A DNA stretch of 64,000 bases from an uncultured Sphaerochaeta sp. (GCF_963677315.1 NZ_OY781940.1:186001-250000); one strand, 5' to 3'; numbered from the stretch's first letter, positions 18,421-28,191 are shown. Notes: generated by a model not told the origin, from the letters alone. Made by a program: numbers and translations.

Positions 18421-19323
18421 TTGAACTCTAGATATATGAAACTCCATCTTCTGATCCTTCTGTCCCTTTCACTTTTTTGGGGTTGTGAATTGATGAGCGA
18501 TCCTCCTGAAGAAGGAAAAACTCATCACCTTGCAATAGCGCTTGGTTATGATGGGACAGATGTAAATTCACTTCACGGCACTCTTCCGGATGCAATAGAA
18601 TTGGAGAAAGCATTTACTGCTCTGTTTACAGGAAAGGAGCATACATCCACCCTTATGCTCCAAGATGGCAGTGATTCCCTTTCTGATCCTTTGCTTCCTA
18701 CAAAAGCCAATGTCACCCAGAAAATCAAAACACTCTCAGATACAATGAATGAACAAGATATCCTCATCATCAGCTACAGTGGGCATGGAGATGTTGATGG
18801 CTCACTGGTACTCTATCCCCCACGTAATGATGGATCTATTTTGGATGCCAATGATATACCATTTGAGGATTCCCTTCTCTCAGTCAAAGACTTATATAGC
18901 AATCTTGAGGAATGTAAGGGAAGTATCCTGCTACTTGTTGATAGCTGCTATAGCGGAAACTTTGTGCAGGAGAGTGAAACTTCCTACTCTCTCATAGAGA
19001 GAAATGCGTACTTACAGGAAATATATGACCAGTACTTTACTGAAGGATCGTATACCCGCCCTGTATTTGTACTGGCAGCTACCACCTATGATAATACGGC
19101 AGGAGAAACGTCATCACATGGCTATTTCACACAAGCGTTGCTTGAAGGAATGGGATGGGATGAAGAAAACCAAAAGTTACGAGATGTTGGCCAAACCATC
19201 TCGGCGGATTACCTCTATCAATATGTGTACTACCACCAGGATATTAAGCTAAGCGGCGAATATTCCTGGGACTACCAGCACCCCACCATCACAGGGGGGC
19301 CGCTGGATTTAATTCTCCGCTAG
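18421..19323 (+). CDS. caspase-family (C14) lipoprotein, second of a tandem pair
   Basis: A 300-residue paralogue of the preceding protein, with signal peptide and a relaxed spirochaetal lipobox (LFWGC, Cys22). Catalytic His122 (YSGHG) and Cys176 (DSCYSG) are both kept, so it should be active. It lacks the acidic insert of its neighbour. Start choice is uncertain: TTG at 18421 has AAAGGA 8 nt upstream; ATG at 18436 has no SD but still gives a signal peptide; TTG at 18400 overlaps the previous stop. The stop TAG shares a CTAG palindrome with the uvrB stop on the other strand. Confidence 0.83.
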   Translation: MNSRYMKLHLLILLSLSLFWGCELMSDPPEEGKTHHLAIALGYDGTDVNSLHGTLPDAIELEKAFTALFTGKEHTSTLMLQDGSDSLSDPLLPTKANVTQKIKTLSDTMNEQDILIISYSGHGDVDGSLVLYPPRNDGSILDANDIPFEDSLLSVKDLYSNLEECKGSILLLVDSCYSGNFVQESETSYSLIERNAYLQEIYDQYFTEGSYTRPVFVLAATTYDNTAGETSSHGYFTQALLEGMGWDEENQKLRDVGQTISADYLYQYVYYHQDIKLSGEYSWDYQHPTITGGPLDLILR

Positions 19324-21392
19324 CTGGTAAACTTGCCTGTCTTTACATCCTGGATTTCATCACGGATGACTGCTGCTCGTTCAAACTCCAGATTCTTTGC
19401 TGCTTCAAGCATCTCTTTCTCAAGCGCCTTGATATAATTCTTTCTATCAGTTGCACTGAGTAGGTTGTAACCACCCTTGAGAAGCTCGAGATCATGTTTC
19501 TGGATCTCTTGCTGTTCATGCTGCTCTCGTTCGAGCATGTCATGAATTGCCTTGATGATGGTAGTAGGAGTAATATTATGCTCCTCATTATATGCCATCT
19601 GGATAGCGCGACGACGGTTGGTTTCACTGATGGCTTCTTCCATTGCAGGACTCATCCGGTCTGCATACATGATAACCCGGCCCTCAGCATTACGGGCTGC
19701 ACGCCCAATGGTCTGGATCAAGGAAGTGGCAGAGCGAAGAAAGCCAATTTTATCTGCATCAAGAATGGCGATAAGGGCAACCTCGGGGAGATCCAAGCCT
19801 TCTCTAAGCAGGTTGATTCCTACCAACACATCATACACTCCAAGGCGAAGATCCCTGAGAATTTCGACTCGTTCAAATGTCTCAATCTCGGAGTGAAGAT
19901 AGCGCACCTTCAAACCGAGGGAGGCAAAATAATCAGTCAGATCCTCACTCATCTTCTTGGTCAATGTAGTAACCAGTACTCTCTGCTTCTTCTTGATGAC
20001 TGAGCGGATCTCTCCATATAGGTTCTCCATCTGGCCTTCGGTGGGTCGTACATCAATTTCTGGGTCAAGTAAGCCAGTGGGTCTGATGATCTGTTCAACC
20101 ACTCGTGTACTCTCATTCACTTCCTTCTGGTTCGGCGTAGCTGAAACATAGACCCGTTGCTTCACCACCTGCTCAAACTCAGAAGCCTTCAAGGGGCGGT
20201 TATCCAACGCAGAAGGAAGTCTGAATCCAAAGTTCACCAGGTTCAATTTCCGTGAACGATCCCCCTCATACATCGCACCTACCTGAGGAAGGGTAACGTG
20301 CGACTCATCGATGAAGGTTACAAAGTCAGGGGGGAAGTAATCAAGCAACACCGCCGGACGTTCCCCTGCCTTACGATCAGAGAGAGGACGTGAGTAGTTC
20401 TCAATGCCCGAACAATATCCTATCTCTTCAAGCATCTCCAAATCATACTCTACCCTGGTCTTGATTCGCTCAGCCTCCAATGGTTTGCCCATGGAGGTAA
20501 AATACTCAATCTGGTCTTCCATTTCACTTCGGATTCTCGAGATGGCTGCCTTGACCTGTTCCTGGGGCATTACAAACTGTTTTGCCGGGTAAAGGGTATA
20601 ACTATCGACAATTTCCTGCTTCTCTCCACTGACGGGGTCGAACCATTGGATGGATGCAATCTCATCCCAATCGATGGAAATCCTTACAGCATTTTCCAGA
20701 TAGGATGGGCATATCTCAATCACATCCCCACGAACACGGAATGAACCACGCTTCAGAATGGCATCATTCCGTTCATACTGCATGCGAACCAATTGCTCAA
20801 GAACTTCACGATGGTTGAAAGCTTCCCCGCTATGGAATGTATGCACCATATCTCGAACTGATACTGGATTTGCCAAACCATAAATGCAAGAAACAGTTGA
20901 GACTACAATAACGTCACGACGCTCCATGAGCGAAAACGTGGCTGAAAGCCGAAGCCGGTCAATCTCACTGTTGATCGAAGCATCTTTCTCAATGTATAAG
21001 TCCTTTCCCGGAACATACGCTTCAGGCTGGTAGTAGTCGTATGTTGAGACGAAATACTCTACTGCATTTTCCGGGAAGAAGGATTTAAACTCCCGGAAAA
21101 GCTGTGCTGCCAGGGTTTTATTATGGGAGAGCACCAAGGTAGGTTTCTGTACTTGCTCGATGATCTTAGCCATCGTATAGGTCTTGCCACTACCGGTCAC
21201 TCCCTTGAGGGTCTGACACCGGTCGCCATCCAGCAAGCCTGCACTCAATTCTTTGATTGCTTCGCCCTGATCCCCCGCTGGTTCATAGGATGAGGCTACC
21301 TTGAACGGTTTACTTTGGAAGGAGACCTGCCCATGGATATTGTAGATAGCTTCACCACCCCAACTTTCATCAACATAAATCGTATCTTTCAT
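19320..21392 (-). CDS. uvrB: UvrABC system protein B
   Basis: A 690-residue excision-repair helicase-like subunit that verifies DNA damage with UvrA and recruits UvrC. Walker A GVTGSGKTYTMA, the YDYYQPEAYVP beta-hairpin region, helicase motifs DESHVT and QTIGRAARN, and the C-terminal UVR domain (LEKEMLEAAKNLEFERAA) are present. The length is normal. It starts 1 nt after the htrA-like gene stop, in one minus-strand operon, and converges with the caspase gene with overlapping stops and no terminator. Confidence 0.97.
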   Translation of the reverse strand: MKDTIYVDESWGGEAIYNIHGQVSFQSKPFKVASSYEPAGDQGEAIKELSAGLLDGDRCQTLKGVTGSGKTYTMAKIIEQVQKPTLVLSHNKTLAAQLFREFKSFFPENAVEYFVSTYDYYQPEAYVPGKDLYIEKDASINSEIDRLRLSATFSLMERRDVIVVSTVSCIYGLANPVSVRDMVHTFHSGEAFNHREVLEQLVRMQYERNDAILKRGSFRVRGDVIEICPSYLENAVRISIDWDEIASIQWFDPVSGEKQEIVDSYTLYPAKQFVMPQEQVKAAISRIRSEMEDQIEYFTSMGKPLEAERIKTRVEYDLEMLEEIGYCSGIENYSRPLSDRKAGERPAVLLDYFPPDFVTFIDESHVTLPQVGAMYEGDRSRKLNLVNFGFRLPSALDNRPLKASEFEQVVKQRVYVSATPNQKEVNESTRVVEQIIRPTGLLDPEIDVRPTEGQMENLYGEIRSVIKKKQRVLVTTLTKKMSEDLTDYFASLGLKVRYLHSEIETFERVEILRDLRLGVYDVLVGINLLREGLDLPEVALIAILDADKIGFLRSATSLIQTIGRAARNAEGRVIMYADRMSPAMEEAISETNRRRAIQMAYNEEHNITPTTIIKAIHDMLEREQHEQQEIQKHDLELLKGGYNLLSATDRKNYIKALEKEMLEAAKNLEFERAAVIRDEIQDVKTGKFTS

Positions 21393-21393
21393 C

Positions 21394-22683
21394 CTAGCGT
21401 ACCAATGCGCTCACATGCTGCGCTGTTCGTTCAATCAGCCCAACTTCCATCTTCTTCACGTTCCCGTCACGATTGATCGTAAGAGAGACCTTCTCCCCAC
21501 TTCTCATGGGAAGCAGAGCTAGATAGAGGTCGTTGAGGTCACTGATCGTCTCACCGTTTATAGCGGTGATGACATCACCCCCAAGATTGATAACCGAAGA
21601 GCCGTACTGCACCTTCCGGCTTCCACCCTTAATTCCTGCTTTCTCTGCAAATCCCCCACTGGTGACTTCACTGACCAGGACCCCCTTTTCGACAGGGAGC
21701 TTCGCATATGTTACCAGCTGAGGGGTCAGCTGTACTGCCGAAAGGTCGAGCCAACCTCGACTAATTTTACCTTGCTTGATCAAATCTGGAATGACTGCAA
21801 TTGCTGTATCAACAGGAATGGCAAAATTCAGGCCCTGGGAGCTTCCTGAAGTAGTGAATATTGCTGAGTTGATCCCAATGACTTCACCGCGTGTATTGAG
21901 CAACGGCCCACCACTGTTTCCAGGGTGTATTGCAGCATCGGTCTGAATTGCATTCATGATTACCTTACCTTCGCTGGTTCTCACCGGTCGATTCAATCCA
22001 CTTACCACACCGACACTCATCGTACGGTCATATCCAAACGGATTTCCGATTGCAATTACCCGTTGCCCAATCTGCAAATCCTCACTAGTCCCCAAGGCGG
22101 CAGGATAGAGCACCACATCCTTTGCAGAAACCAGCTTGATCACTGCCAGGTCATCCTCACTATCAACACCAACCAAGGTTGCAGCGTAGGATTGGTTGTT
22201 ATAGAGACCTACCTGTATGCTTGCACTTTTCTCAACCACATGGGCATTGGTGAGAATGTAGCCATCCTTGGAAAGGATGATCCCACTCCCCGTGCCTTGA
22301 GCAGGGAGCACATCCATGAAGGCACTTACCGCTGCCTCACCCACTGTGGTGATGTGTACAACGCTCTTGTTCACGTTTTCATACACACTCATTTGTTGTC
22401 TCTCAGCAGCACTGTAATAGATGGATTGGTTCTCTTCAAATACTATCAACCCATCTTCTCCCGAAAGGATGTCAGCTACTTGCACTCCAGAGAGAGCAAG
22501 CACTCCTTCAGGGCCTTGCTCTTCAGCGATGGTATGCAGGACCTTGGAAAGTTCTTTTCGTTGCTTATCTTCAGAGATGCTCTCCGTCCAACGGAAAAGC
22601 AAAAGGCCGATGAATACACAAAACGCACCCCCTAAAACAAGGAGCAGAGTGCGCACAATTCTGTTACGGGTATTCTTCAGCAT
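21394..22683 (-). CDS. HtrA/DegP-type trypsin-like serine protease with PDZ domain
   Basis: A 429-residue membrane-anchored protease. One N-terminal span (about residues 12-30) is followed by about 70 residues of linker, a trypsin-like domain with His148 (TNAHVV), Asp178 (DSEDDLAVIKL) and Ser257 (HPGNSGGP), and a C-terminal PDZ domain (about 330-420). Such proteases degrade or sense misfolded envelope proteins. The single PDZ and N-terminal anchor resemble DegS/HtrA of Gram-positives more than soluble DegP. It sits between pfkB and uvrB in a minus-strand operon. Confidence 0.93.
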   Translation of the reverse strand: MLKNTRNRIVRTLLLVLGGAFCVFIGLLLFRWTESISEDKQRKELSKVLHTIAEEQGPEGVLALSGVQVADILSGEDGLIVFEENQSIYYSAAERQQMSVYENVNKSVVHITTVGEAAVSAFMDVLPAQGTGSGIILSKDGYILTNAHVVEKSASIQVGLYNNQSYAATLVGVDSEDDLAVIKLVSAKDVVLYPAALGTSEDLQIGQRVIAIGNPFGYDRTMSVGVVSGLNRPVRTSEGKVIMNAIQTDAAIHPGNSGGPLLNTRGEVIGINSAIFTTSGSSQGLNFAIPVDTAIAVIPDLIKQGKISRGWLDLSAVQLTPQLVTYAKLPVEKGVLVSEVTSGGFAEKAGIKGGSRKVQYGSSVINLGGDVITAINGETISDLNDLYLALLPMRSGEKVSLTINRDGNVKKMEVGLIERTAQHVSALVR

Positions 22684-22720
22684 GGAGATAGTGTACTTCC
22701 AAAGAAGCTATCAAGGCAAC

Positions 22721-23692
22721 CTAAAGGCTGGCCAGCAAGGAGCGTATCTCCTTGGTCCTTGGAGGGTCACAACCCCTTCTCGAACAGGTGATAGCACTGG
22801 ATGCTGTAGCCCAAAGCAAAGCGTCCTTGATCATGTCAAGTGAGAGTTTTTCAAGTTTCGGTATATCTCCATCCTTACCGAAACAATTCCTTTCATAGAG
22901 ATAGGAGAGAAGGCCTCCACTGAAGGTATCTCCTGCACCGACCGTATCAATAACCGGTAGGTCAATGATCTCCATGGAAACTGACTCGCCTTCTGGGGTA
23001 TACCAGATACTTCCTTGTTTACCAAGGGTAAGGATGATATGAGCTTGTTTCTCCTTGGCAAGGGACTGGGCCATTTTCTTAGCGTCCTTTCCTTCATAGA
23101 GCAGTAGAAGATCCTCATCACTGATCTTGACCAAAGAAGCCAAATCCATTGCTTCTTCAATCCTGGATCTAAATACATGCATATCAGGTATGACTGCTGG
23201 TCTTACATTTGGATCGAGAAAAATCACGGGCTTAGGCTCATATGATTGCAATGCCGAAATGATCACCTCTGAGAGTGGCTCAAGAGCCAAAGCCACTGAA
23301 CCTATGTGAACCACTTTCAGATCAGTATGTTCTTGGAGAGCTGAGAGCAACTCTGCTTTGGTCATACTGGCTACAGCGGTCCCTTCCGTGTAGAAGGTAT
23401 AGTTTGCCTTACCTTCTGCATCAAGACTTGCCATGGCAAGCAGTGATGGTTGTGGTGCAGCACAGAGACTGGGATCGAACAATACCTCACTCTCGATAAG
23501 ATGGTTGAGCATTCGCTGTCCAAAGATATCTCCAGAGATTTTTCCAACATATGCGACAGGCGAATCTTGCCTGGAGGTAGCAACAGCAGTATTCAATGCG
23601 CATCCTCCCACCACAGAGTCATACGGGACAGATGGACCAAGTGTTCCCTTGGCAATAAAGTCAATCAACGCTTCTCCAATTACTCCAATCAT
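22721..23692 (-). CDS. PfkB-family sugar kinase, probable fructokinase
   Basis: A 323-residue ribokinase-family enzyme. N-terminal GEALIDFI and GGCALNTAVA (glycine-rich PfkB signature 1), and the C-terminal DTVGAGDTFSGG anion-hole/catalytic Asp motif are intact. The sequence style is that of bacterial fructokinases, but other hexoses or nucleosides are possible. It lies 9 nt downstream of an HD hydrolase gene and upstream of the HtrA-type protease gene. Confidence 0.85.
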   Translation of the reverse strand: MIGVIGEALIDFIAKGTLGPSVPYDSVVGGCALNTAVATSRQDSPVAYVGKISGDIFGQRMLNHLIESEVLFDPSLCAAPQPSLLAMASLDAEGKANYTFYTEGTAVASMTKAELLSALQEHTDLKVVHIGSVALALEPLSEVIISALQSYEPKPVIFLDPNVRPAVIPDMHVFRSRIEEAMDLASLVKISDEDLLLLYEGKDAKKMAQSLAKEKQAHIILTLGKQGSIWYTPEGESVSMEIIDLPVIDTVGAGDTFSGGLLSYLYERNCFGKDGDIPKLEKLSLDMIKDALLWATASSAITCSRRGCDPPRTKEIRSLLASL

Positions 23693-23701
23693 GATTCACT
23701 C

Positions 23702-24508
23702 CTATAAATACTTCTTTCTCTCTTGCCCAACGACCCCTGCATGAACCTGTACGTATGCCTTAGCTGGACTCATGGAAATCTTGGGTAGCAGTACTTCCTC
23801 GACCTGGAAAAATCCTACATCACTACTCATGGCAATATCGATAAGAATGGGAACAGAATCACCTTTGGTGATTGTTACTTTCTCAATCGAGTTGGAGGAA
23901 TATTTATGAATATCACCAACCTTTGCATGGCTCATGATACTCATAGGGATTCTGGCCCTACCCTTCTCCATGTCACAACCATCAGCAACCAAAAGCATAC
24001 CGGCCTCCAGGGAGTGGACCTTTCTGTTCGCCATATGGCCGAGGACCCCTTCACTGGCAACCGAGATAATGGCAATCTTGCGAGTCAACTGATCACCCAG
24101 GAGCTGCGTGAGAATGCGGTCCATAATAGGGCGAGCAATCACCAAGCCAGTTAATTCATGATCACTTCTACCAACACTCATGCCAAGGTCATGCACAAAA
24201 GAGGCAAGCAACAATGAGAGCATGCTATCTTCGTAGCTTCCGCTATCCTCTTGCTCCAAGGAGGTCTTGATCCCTGCTTGCTTGAGCAAGGCAAGCATCC
24301 TGACTCCGTTTATCGCAACTTGTCGCATATGCACCGGACCATGATCATTGTAATTCAATCGCTTGATCGAAACACTGTTGGCATACTCTTGCAATGCCTC
24401 AATCTCAGGATCCTGTATCAGGAGGGATGCCAAACGGTAACTGTCGGTACCTTCCTCCAACTGTGACAGCAAATACTTTTCCAATGCGAATTCTTTTGGT
24501 GACTTCAT
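23702..24508 (-). CDS. HD-domain phosphohydrolase
   Basis: A 268-residue protein with a metal-binding HD domain: His in NDHGPVHMRQV, the HD pair in FVHDLGMSVG, a following DHELTG and an Asp in LVADGCDMEKG. Such proteins hydrolyse phosphate esters or nucleotides; the substrate here is unknown. The C-terminal 80 residues are beta-rich and may sense a ligand. Its SD is weak. It is the first gene of the minus-strand operon that also holds the fructokinase, HtrA-type protease and uvrB genes. Confidence 0.8.
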   Translation of the reverse strand: MKSPKEFALEKYLLSQLEEGTDSYRLASLLIQDPEIEALQEYANSVSIKRLNYNDHGPVHMRQVAINGVRMLALLKQAGIKTSLEQEDSGSYEDSMLSLLLASFVHDLGMSVGRSDHELTGLVIARPIMDRILTQLLGDQLTRKIAIISVASEGVLGHMANRKVHSLEAGMLLVADGCDMEKGRARIPMSIMSHAKVGDIHKYSSNSIEKVTITKGDSVPILIDIAMSSDVGFFQVEEVLLPKISMSPAKAYVQVHAGVVGQERKKYL

Positions 24509-24586
24509 ATGATATAAGGTACAACAACTTCATCGCAACATAAAGTGGTTATGGATAAAATGACGCAACTCTCATATACTGCACAT

Positions 24587-25111
24587 ATGAGAAAGATAAC
24601 GATGCGCGATTTTATATGGATGGGAAAACCCCGATCATGGGAGAAGGATTACCGATCGGCTTCCCTCACGGTTGAGCCACAGATGCACTTGCCCGATGGA
24701 CCTCTTTTGCTAGCAGTTTCTGATGATGATTTCTCTTGTAAGATGACGCTTTCGAGCGATCGAAACAGTATTTTTTCTGGTGTTTGTTTCTACCACTTAC
24801 CCACTGATTTCATCGGGGTTGGGATGAGCGCTGAAGCCTTGGAAATGCATGTCATGATCGGAGGATATCATAACTATTGCAGAATACCTCACATGGTAGA
24901 GAATACTTCCGTGATTTGGGACATGAAGCGCAAAGGTTCCCAGGTCTCAATCGGATATAGTAGACATAGTGAAAGCCCAGTAAACTGGGTAGGTACCTTC
25001 ACTCTTCCTGGAATAGAGCGTTCGGTAAGCTTTGGGCCCTATTTCGCAAATGAGGGCAATGAAGAAGCCAAGGCTTCCATGAGTGCATTGGATTATAGGA
25101 AAGAGACCTGA
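24587..25111 (+). CDS. hypothetical protein, possible concanavalin A-like beta-sandwich (DUF1349-like)
   Basis: A 174-residue cytoplasmic protein from the ATG at 24587 (the open frame begins with GTG at 24545). The pattern of W-x-x-D near the start, FSCKMTLS strand, VWD-x-K-R-x-G strand and a FGPYFANEG end resembles the DUF1349 family of lectin-like sandwiches; this is a weak, recall-based match. TATACT lies only 6 nt before the ATG and there is no SD, suggesting a leaderless transcript. It is followed by glnS after 85 nt. No function is proposed. Confidence 0.6.
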   Translation: MRKITMRDFIWMGKPRSWEKDYRSASLTVEPQMHLPDGPLLLAVSDDDFSCKMTLSSDRNSIFSGVCFYHLPTDFIGVGMSAEALEMHVMIGGYHNYCRIPHMVENTSVIWDMKRKGSQVSIGYSRHSESPVNWVGTFTLPGIERSVSFGPYFANEGNEEAKASMSALDYRKET

Positions 25112-25196
25112 TAGCCTCTCGCACAACACTAGTGGTTGTGCTACTATGTGCTATCTTCAGAGAAGCCCCTTTGAAAGGGTATAAGGAAGGACAATA

Positions 25197-26906
25197 ATGG
25201 ACGAGCACAACGAAGTGGAGACGAAAGAGAAGACTCCCCTGAATTTTTTGGAACGCATTATCGAGGATGACCTGGCATCTGGGCGGGTTCCTAATAATAC
25301 CATTGTAACCAGATTCCCCCCTGAACCCAATGGTTATCTGCATATCGGACACATCAAGTCTATCTGTATCAATTTTGGACTTGCTGAAAAATACCAAGGT
25401 CGCTGCCACCTCCGTTTTGACGACACCAATCCTGAGAAGGAAGATATGGAGTATATCAACTCCATCAAGCGTGACATCAAATGGCTGGGCTATGAATGGG
25501 GCGAGTATGAGTACCATGCCTCTGACTATTATCAGCAGCTGTATGAGATAGCAATTGAGTTGATCAAACAAGGGAAAGCCTATGTTGACAGCCTCACTGC
25601 TGAGCAGATGAAGGAGTACCGGGGAACCTTGAAGGAACCTGGGAAAAACAGTCCCGACCGGGAGAGAAGCATAGAGGAGAACCTTAGGTTGTTCCTTGAG
25701 ATGCGTGAAGGCAAGCACCCAGAAGGAAAGTATATCCTTCGTGCCAAGATCGATATGTCCAGTCCTAATCTCAATATGCGTGACCCGGCTCTTTACCGTA
25801 TCAAGTTTGCCTCACATCCAAGAACCGGGGATGCATGGTGCATCTACCCAATGTATGATTTCACTCATCCCATCAGTGATGCAATTGAAGGCATCACCCA
25901 CTCAATCTGTACCTTGGAGTTTGAAGACCATCGACCTGCCTATGATTGGGCAACCAGTATTGATGGTATTGAGCATACACCTCACCAGTATGAATTCGCT
26001 CGCTTGAATATCAACTATTTCGTGATGAGCAAGAGAAGGCTCCTCAACTTGGTTAAACTGGGAATTGTGGATGGATGGGATGATCCAAGGATGCCTACCA
26101 TCAGTGGTATCAGGAGACGAGGATATTCCCCTGAATCGATGAAGGATTTTATCAGCCGTGTAGGAGTTGCAAAGGTTGAAGGCGTCGTTGACTACTCCTT
26201 GTTGGAGTTCTGTGTTCGTGAAGACCTGAACAAGCGTGCTGATCGACTGATGGTCGTCCTTGATCCTTTGAAACTGGTCATCGACAACTACCCAGAAGAC
26301 AAGGTCGAGTACTTCGAGGCTGTGGACAACCCTGAAGACCCGAACAGCAAGACCCATCAGATTCCATTCTCACGTGAACTATACATCGAGCGGGAAGACT
26401 TCATGGAAGACCCACCAAAGAAGTATCACAGGCTCTATCCTGGCAATGAGGTAAGACTCAAGTACGCTTACTATGTGACTGCTCACTCGGTAGTAAAGGA
26501 TGATGATGGTACCATTGTGGAAGTGCATTGCACCTATGACCCAGAGTCCAGAGGGGGATCTACCCCTGATGGAAGAAAGGTCAAGGGGACAAGTCACTGG
26601 GTCAGTGCTTCTGAAGGGGTAACCATAGAGGCGCGCCTCTATGATAAGTTGTTCCTCACTGAGTATCCAGGGAAGGAGACAGGCAACTATCTTGATGACC
26701 TGAATCCCGATTCCTTGCAAATCGTCAACAATGCAAAAGCAGAGCCTCAGATTAAGCATGCAAAGGAAGGAGATTACCTGCAGTTTATCCGCAACGGCTA
26801 CTTCTGCCTTGACAGCAAGGCCAGCAGTCAAGACCATCTCGTTTTCAATAGAACGGTAACGCTCAAGGACTCTTGGGCTAAGTTGAAAAAGAAGATGGGT
26901 ATGTGA
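25197..26906 (+). CDS. glnS: glutaminyl-tRNA synthetase
   Basis: A 569-residue class I synthetase that charges tRNA-Gln directly. The PPEPNGYLHIGH motif, the DDTNPEKE segment, the VMSKRRL (KMSKS-type) loop and the C-terminal beta-barrel anticodon-binding region (TVTLKDSWAK end) are present. A strong SD (AAGGAAGGA) precedes the ATG. Presence of GlnRS implies that the indirect Gln-tRNA amidation route is not required for glutamine. The tRNA-Gln(TTG) gene is also in the window, at 49561. Confidence 0.97.
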   Translation: MDEHNEVETKEKTPLNFLERIIEDDLASGRVPNNTIVTRFPPEPNGYLHIGHIKSICINFGLAEKYQGRCHLRFDDTNPEKEDMEYINSIKRDIKWLGYEWGEYEYHASDYYQQLYEIAIELIKQGKAYVDSLTAEQMKEYRGTLKEPGKNSPDRERSIEENLRLFLEMREGKHPEGKYILRAKIDMSSPNLNMRDPALYRIKFASHPRTGDAWCIYPMYDFTHPISDAIEGITHSICTLEFEDHRPAYDWATSIDGIEHTPHQYEFARLNINYFVMSKRRLLNLVKLGIVDGWDDPRMPTISGIRRRGYSPESMKDFISRVGVAKVEGVVDYSLLEFCVREDLNKRADRLMVVLDPLKLVIDNYPEDKVEYFEAVDNPEDPNSKTHQIPFSRELYIEREDFMEDPPKKYHRLYPGNEVRLKYAYYVTAHSVVKDDDGTIVEVHCTYDPESRGGSTPDGRKVKGTSHWVSASEGVTIEARLYDKLFLTEYPGKETGNYLDDLNPDSLQIVNNAKAEPQIKHAKEGDYLQFIRNGYFCLDSKASSQDHLVFNRTVTLKDSWAKLKKKMGM

Positions 26907-26911
26907 TCTAT

Positions 26912-26935
26912 ATGAGGGGTCTTATGACCCCTCAT
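26912..26935 (+). repeat. intercistronic hairpin between glnS and the amidohydrolase gene
   Basis: A perfect 10-bp stem (ATGAGGGGTC/GACCCCTCAT) with loop TTAT has no T-tract after it. It may be an mRNA-stabilising or attenuating hairpin rather than a full terminator. Confidence 0.55.
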
Positions 26936-26955
26936 CACCTTCCGAGGAGGGTTGT

Positions 26956-28188
26956 ATGAATTACTTCTTCGATCAGCATTTCCATGTAATGAATATTGTA
27001 CATCCAAATTTGCTGTCGTTCTTCTCCTCGTTGGAAGGAGGTATTGGGGACTTGGTAACCAGTGGAACCCTCTCCCCAAGCTATATCCTGACCAACAAGA
27101 ATCGCAAGAGCGCAGCACTGCTCAACCGTATCACCAATACATTGACTACCTTTGAACAGACCATCGGGGAGACCCTGGTCATGATGGAGAATGACCTCAT
27201 GGGGAAGTTCCCCAGTCATGACGAGGAAGCCCTTCGACCTGAAGAGCCTTATATCCGTGACGGAAAGATGCACATGCGTTCCCGTACTTATGACAAGATG
27301 GCAATGTGCCCGCTCTTGATGGATTTCTCCAGCAACAAGATCAGGAACGACTCACTCTACTACCCTGCCCCCAATGAAGAAAAAATCCTGGATTATGTGA
27401 AGGACACCTTGGAAGGGTTTGAATATTACAGAACAAACCATCCCGATGGATTGTTCGAGTTCTTCCCTTTTCTGGGTATCAACCCCCAGGTCCATACCAT
27501 GGACTTCATAGAGAAACTGCTGGACACCTATATTCATAAGGAAAATGACAAGAAGCAATTCTATGGCGTTAAGTTCTACCCGCCAATGGGCTACGACCCA
27601 TGGCCTACCGACCCAGAACAACGTGACAAAGTCATCATGATCTATGAGTTCTGCTCCAAGCATGACATTCCGATCATGACCCACTGTGACGATCAAGGTT
27701 TTAGGGGAGTACCTGCAAAGGAAGCCTGGAAATATACTGCACCATCTTCCTATAAACCGGTACTTGCCCGCTACCCTATGCTCAGGATTGACTTCGCACA
27801 CTATGGTTGGCAGTACAACCAACTACAGAAGAATCCCTTGTCTCTTATTTCTGGTTTGACAAGCAGGGTACCTGATTCTCCCTGGTTCTATGATCTTGTT
27901 GAGTTGATGCAGCTCTATCCAAATGTGTATGCAGATGTATCATTCAGTGGAAGCAACCCTGATTTCTACCTACTACTCTCCAATTACATGAAATCAATTG
28001 ATGAAGAGCAAAGGCAGACCATACTCTCCAGAAGTCTCTTTGGTACTGATTTCTCGGTCAATCTTGTTAAAGTTGAATCATACACATCATATTATCGAAT
28101 TTTTGAGGAGTCACCCTTCACTGATGACGAGATTCATCAGATGGTTCATAGCAATCCCCTCAAGTTCATGCACCTGAACAACAATTGA
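26956..28188 (+). CDS. amidohydrolase-family (TIM-barrel) metal-dependent hydrolase
   Basis: A 410-residue protein with amidohydrolase-2-like features: an N-terminal HxH (DQHFHVMN), a beta-strand His in IMTHCDDQG, a later FAHYGW and a C-terminal catalytic Asp context in LFGTDFSVN. The substrate is unknown; relatives act as decarboxylases, lactonases or hydrolases. SD GAGGAGGG precedes the ATG. It follows glnS with a hairpin between, so co-transcription is possible, and ends at a bidirectional terminator. Confidence 0.75.
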   Translation: MNYFFDQHFHVMNIVHPNLLSFFSSLEGGIGDLVTSGTLSPSYILTNKNRKSAALLNRITNTLTTFEQTIGETLVMMENDLMGKFPSHDEEALRPEEPYIRDGKMHMRSRTYDKMAMCPLLMDFSSNKIRNDSLYYPAPNEEKILDYVKDTLEGFEYYRTNHPDGLFEFFPFLGINPQVHTMDFIEKLLDTYIHKENDKKQFYGVKFYPPMGYDPWPTDPEQRDKVIMIYEFCSKHDIPIMTHCDDQGFRGVPAKEAWKYTAPSSYKPVLARYPMLRIDFAHYGWQYNQLQKNPLSLISGLTSRVPDSPWFYDLVELMQLYPNVYADVSFSGSNPDFYLLLSNYMKSIDEEQRQTILSRSLFGTDFSVNLVKVESYTSYYRIFEESPFTDDEIHQMVHSNPLKFMHLNNN

Positions 28189-28191
28189 CAA

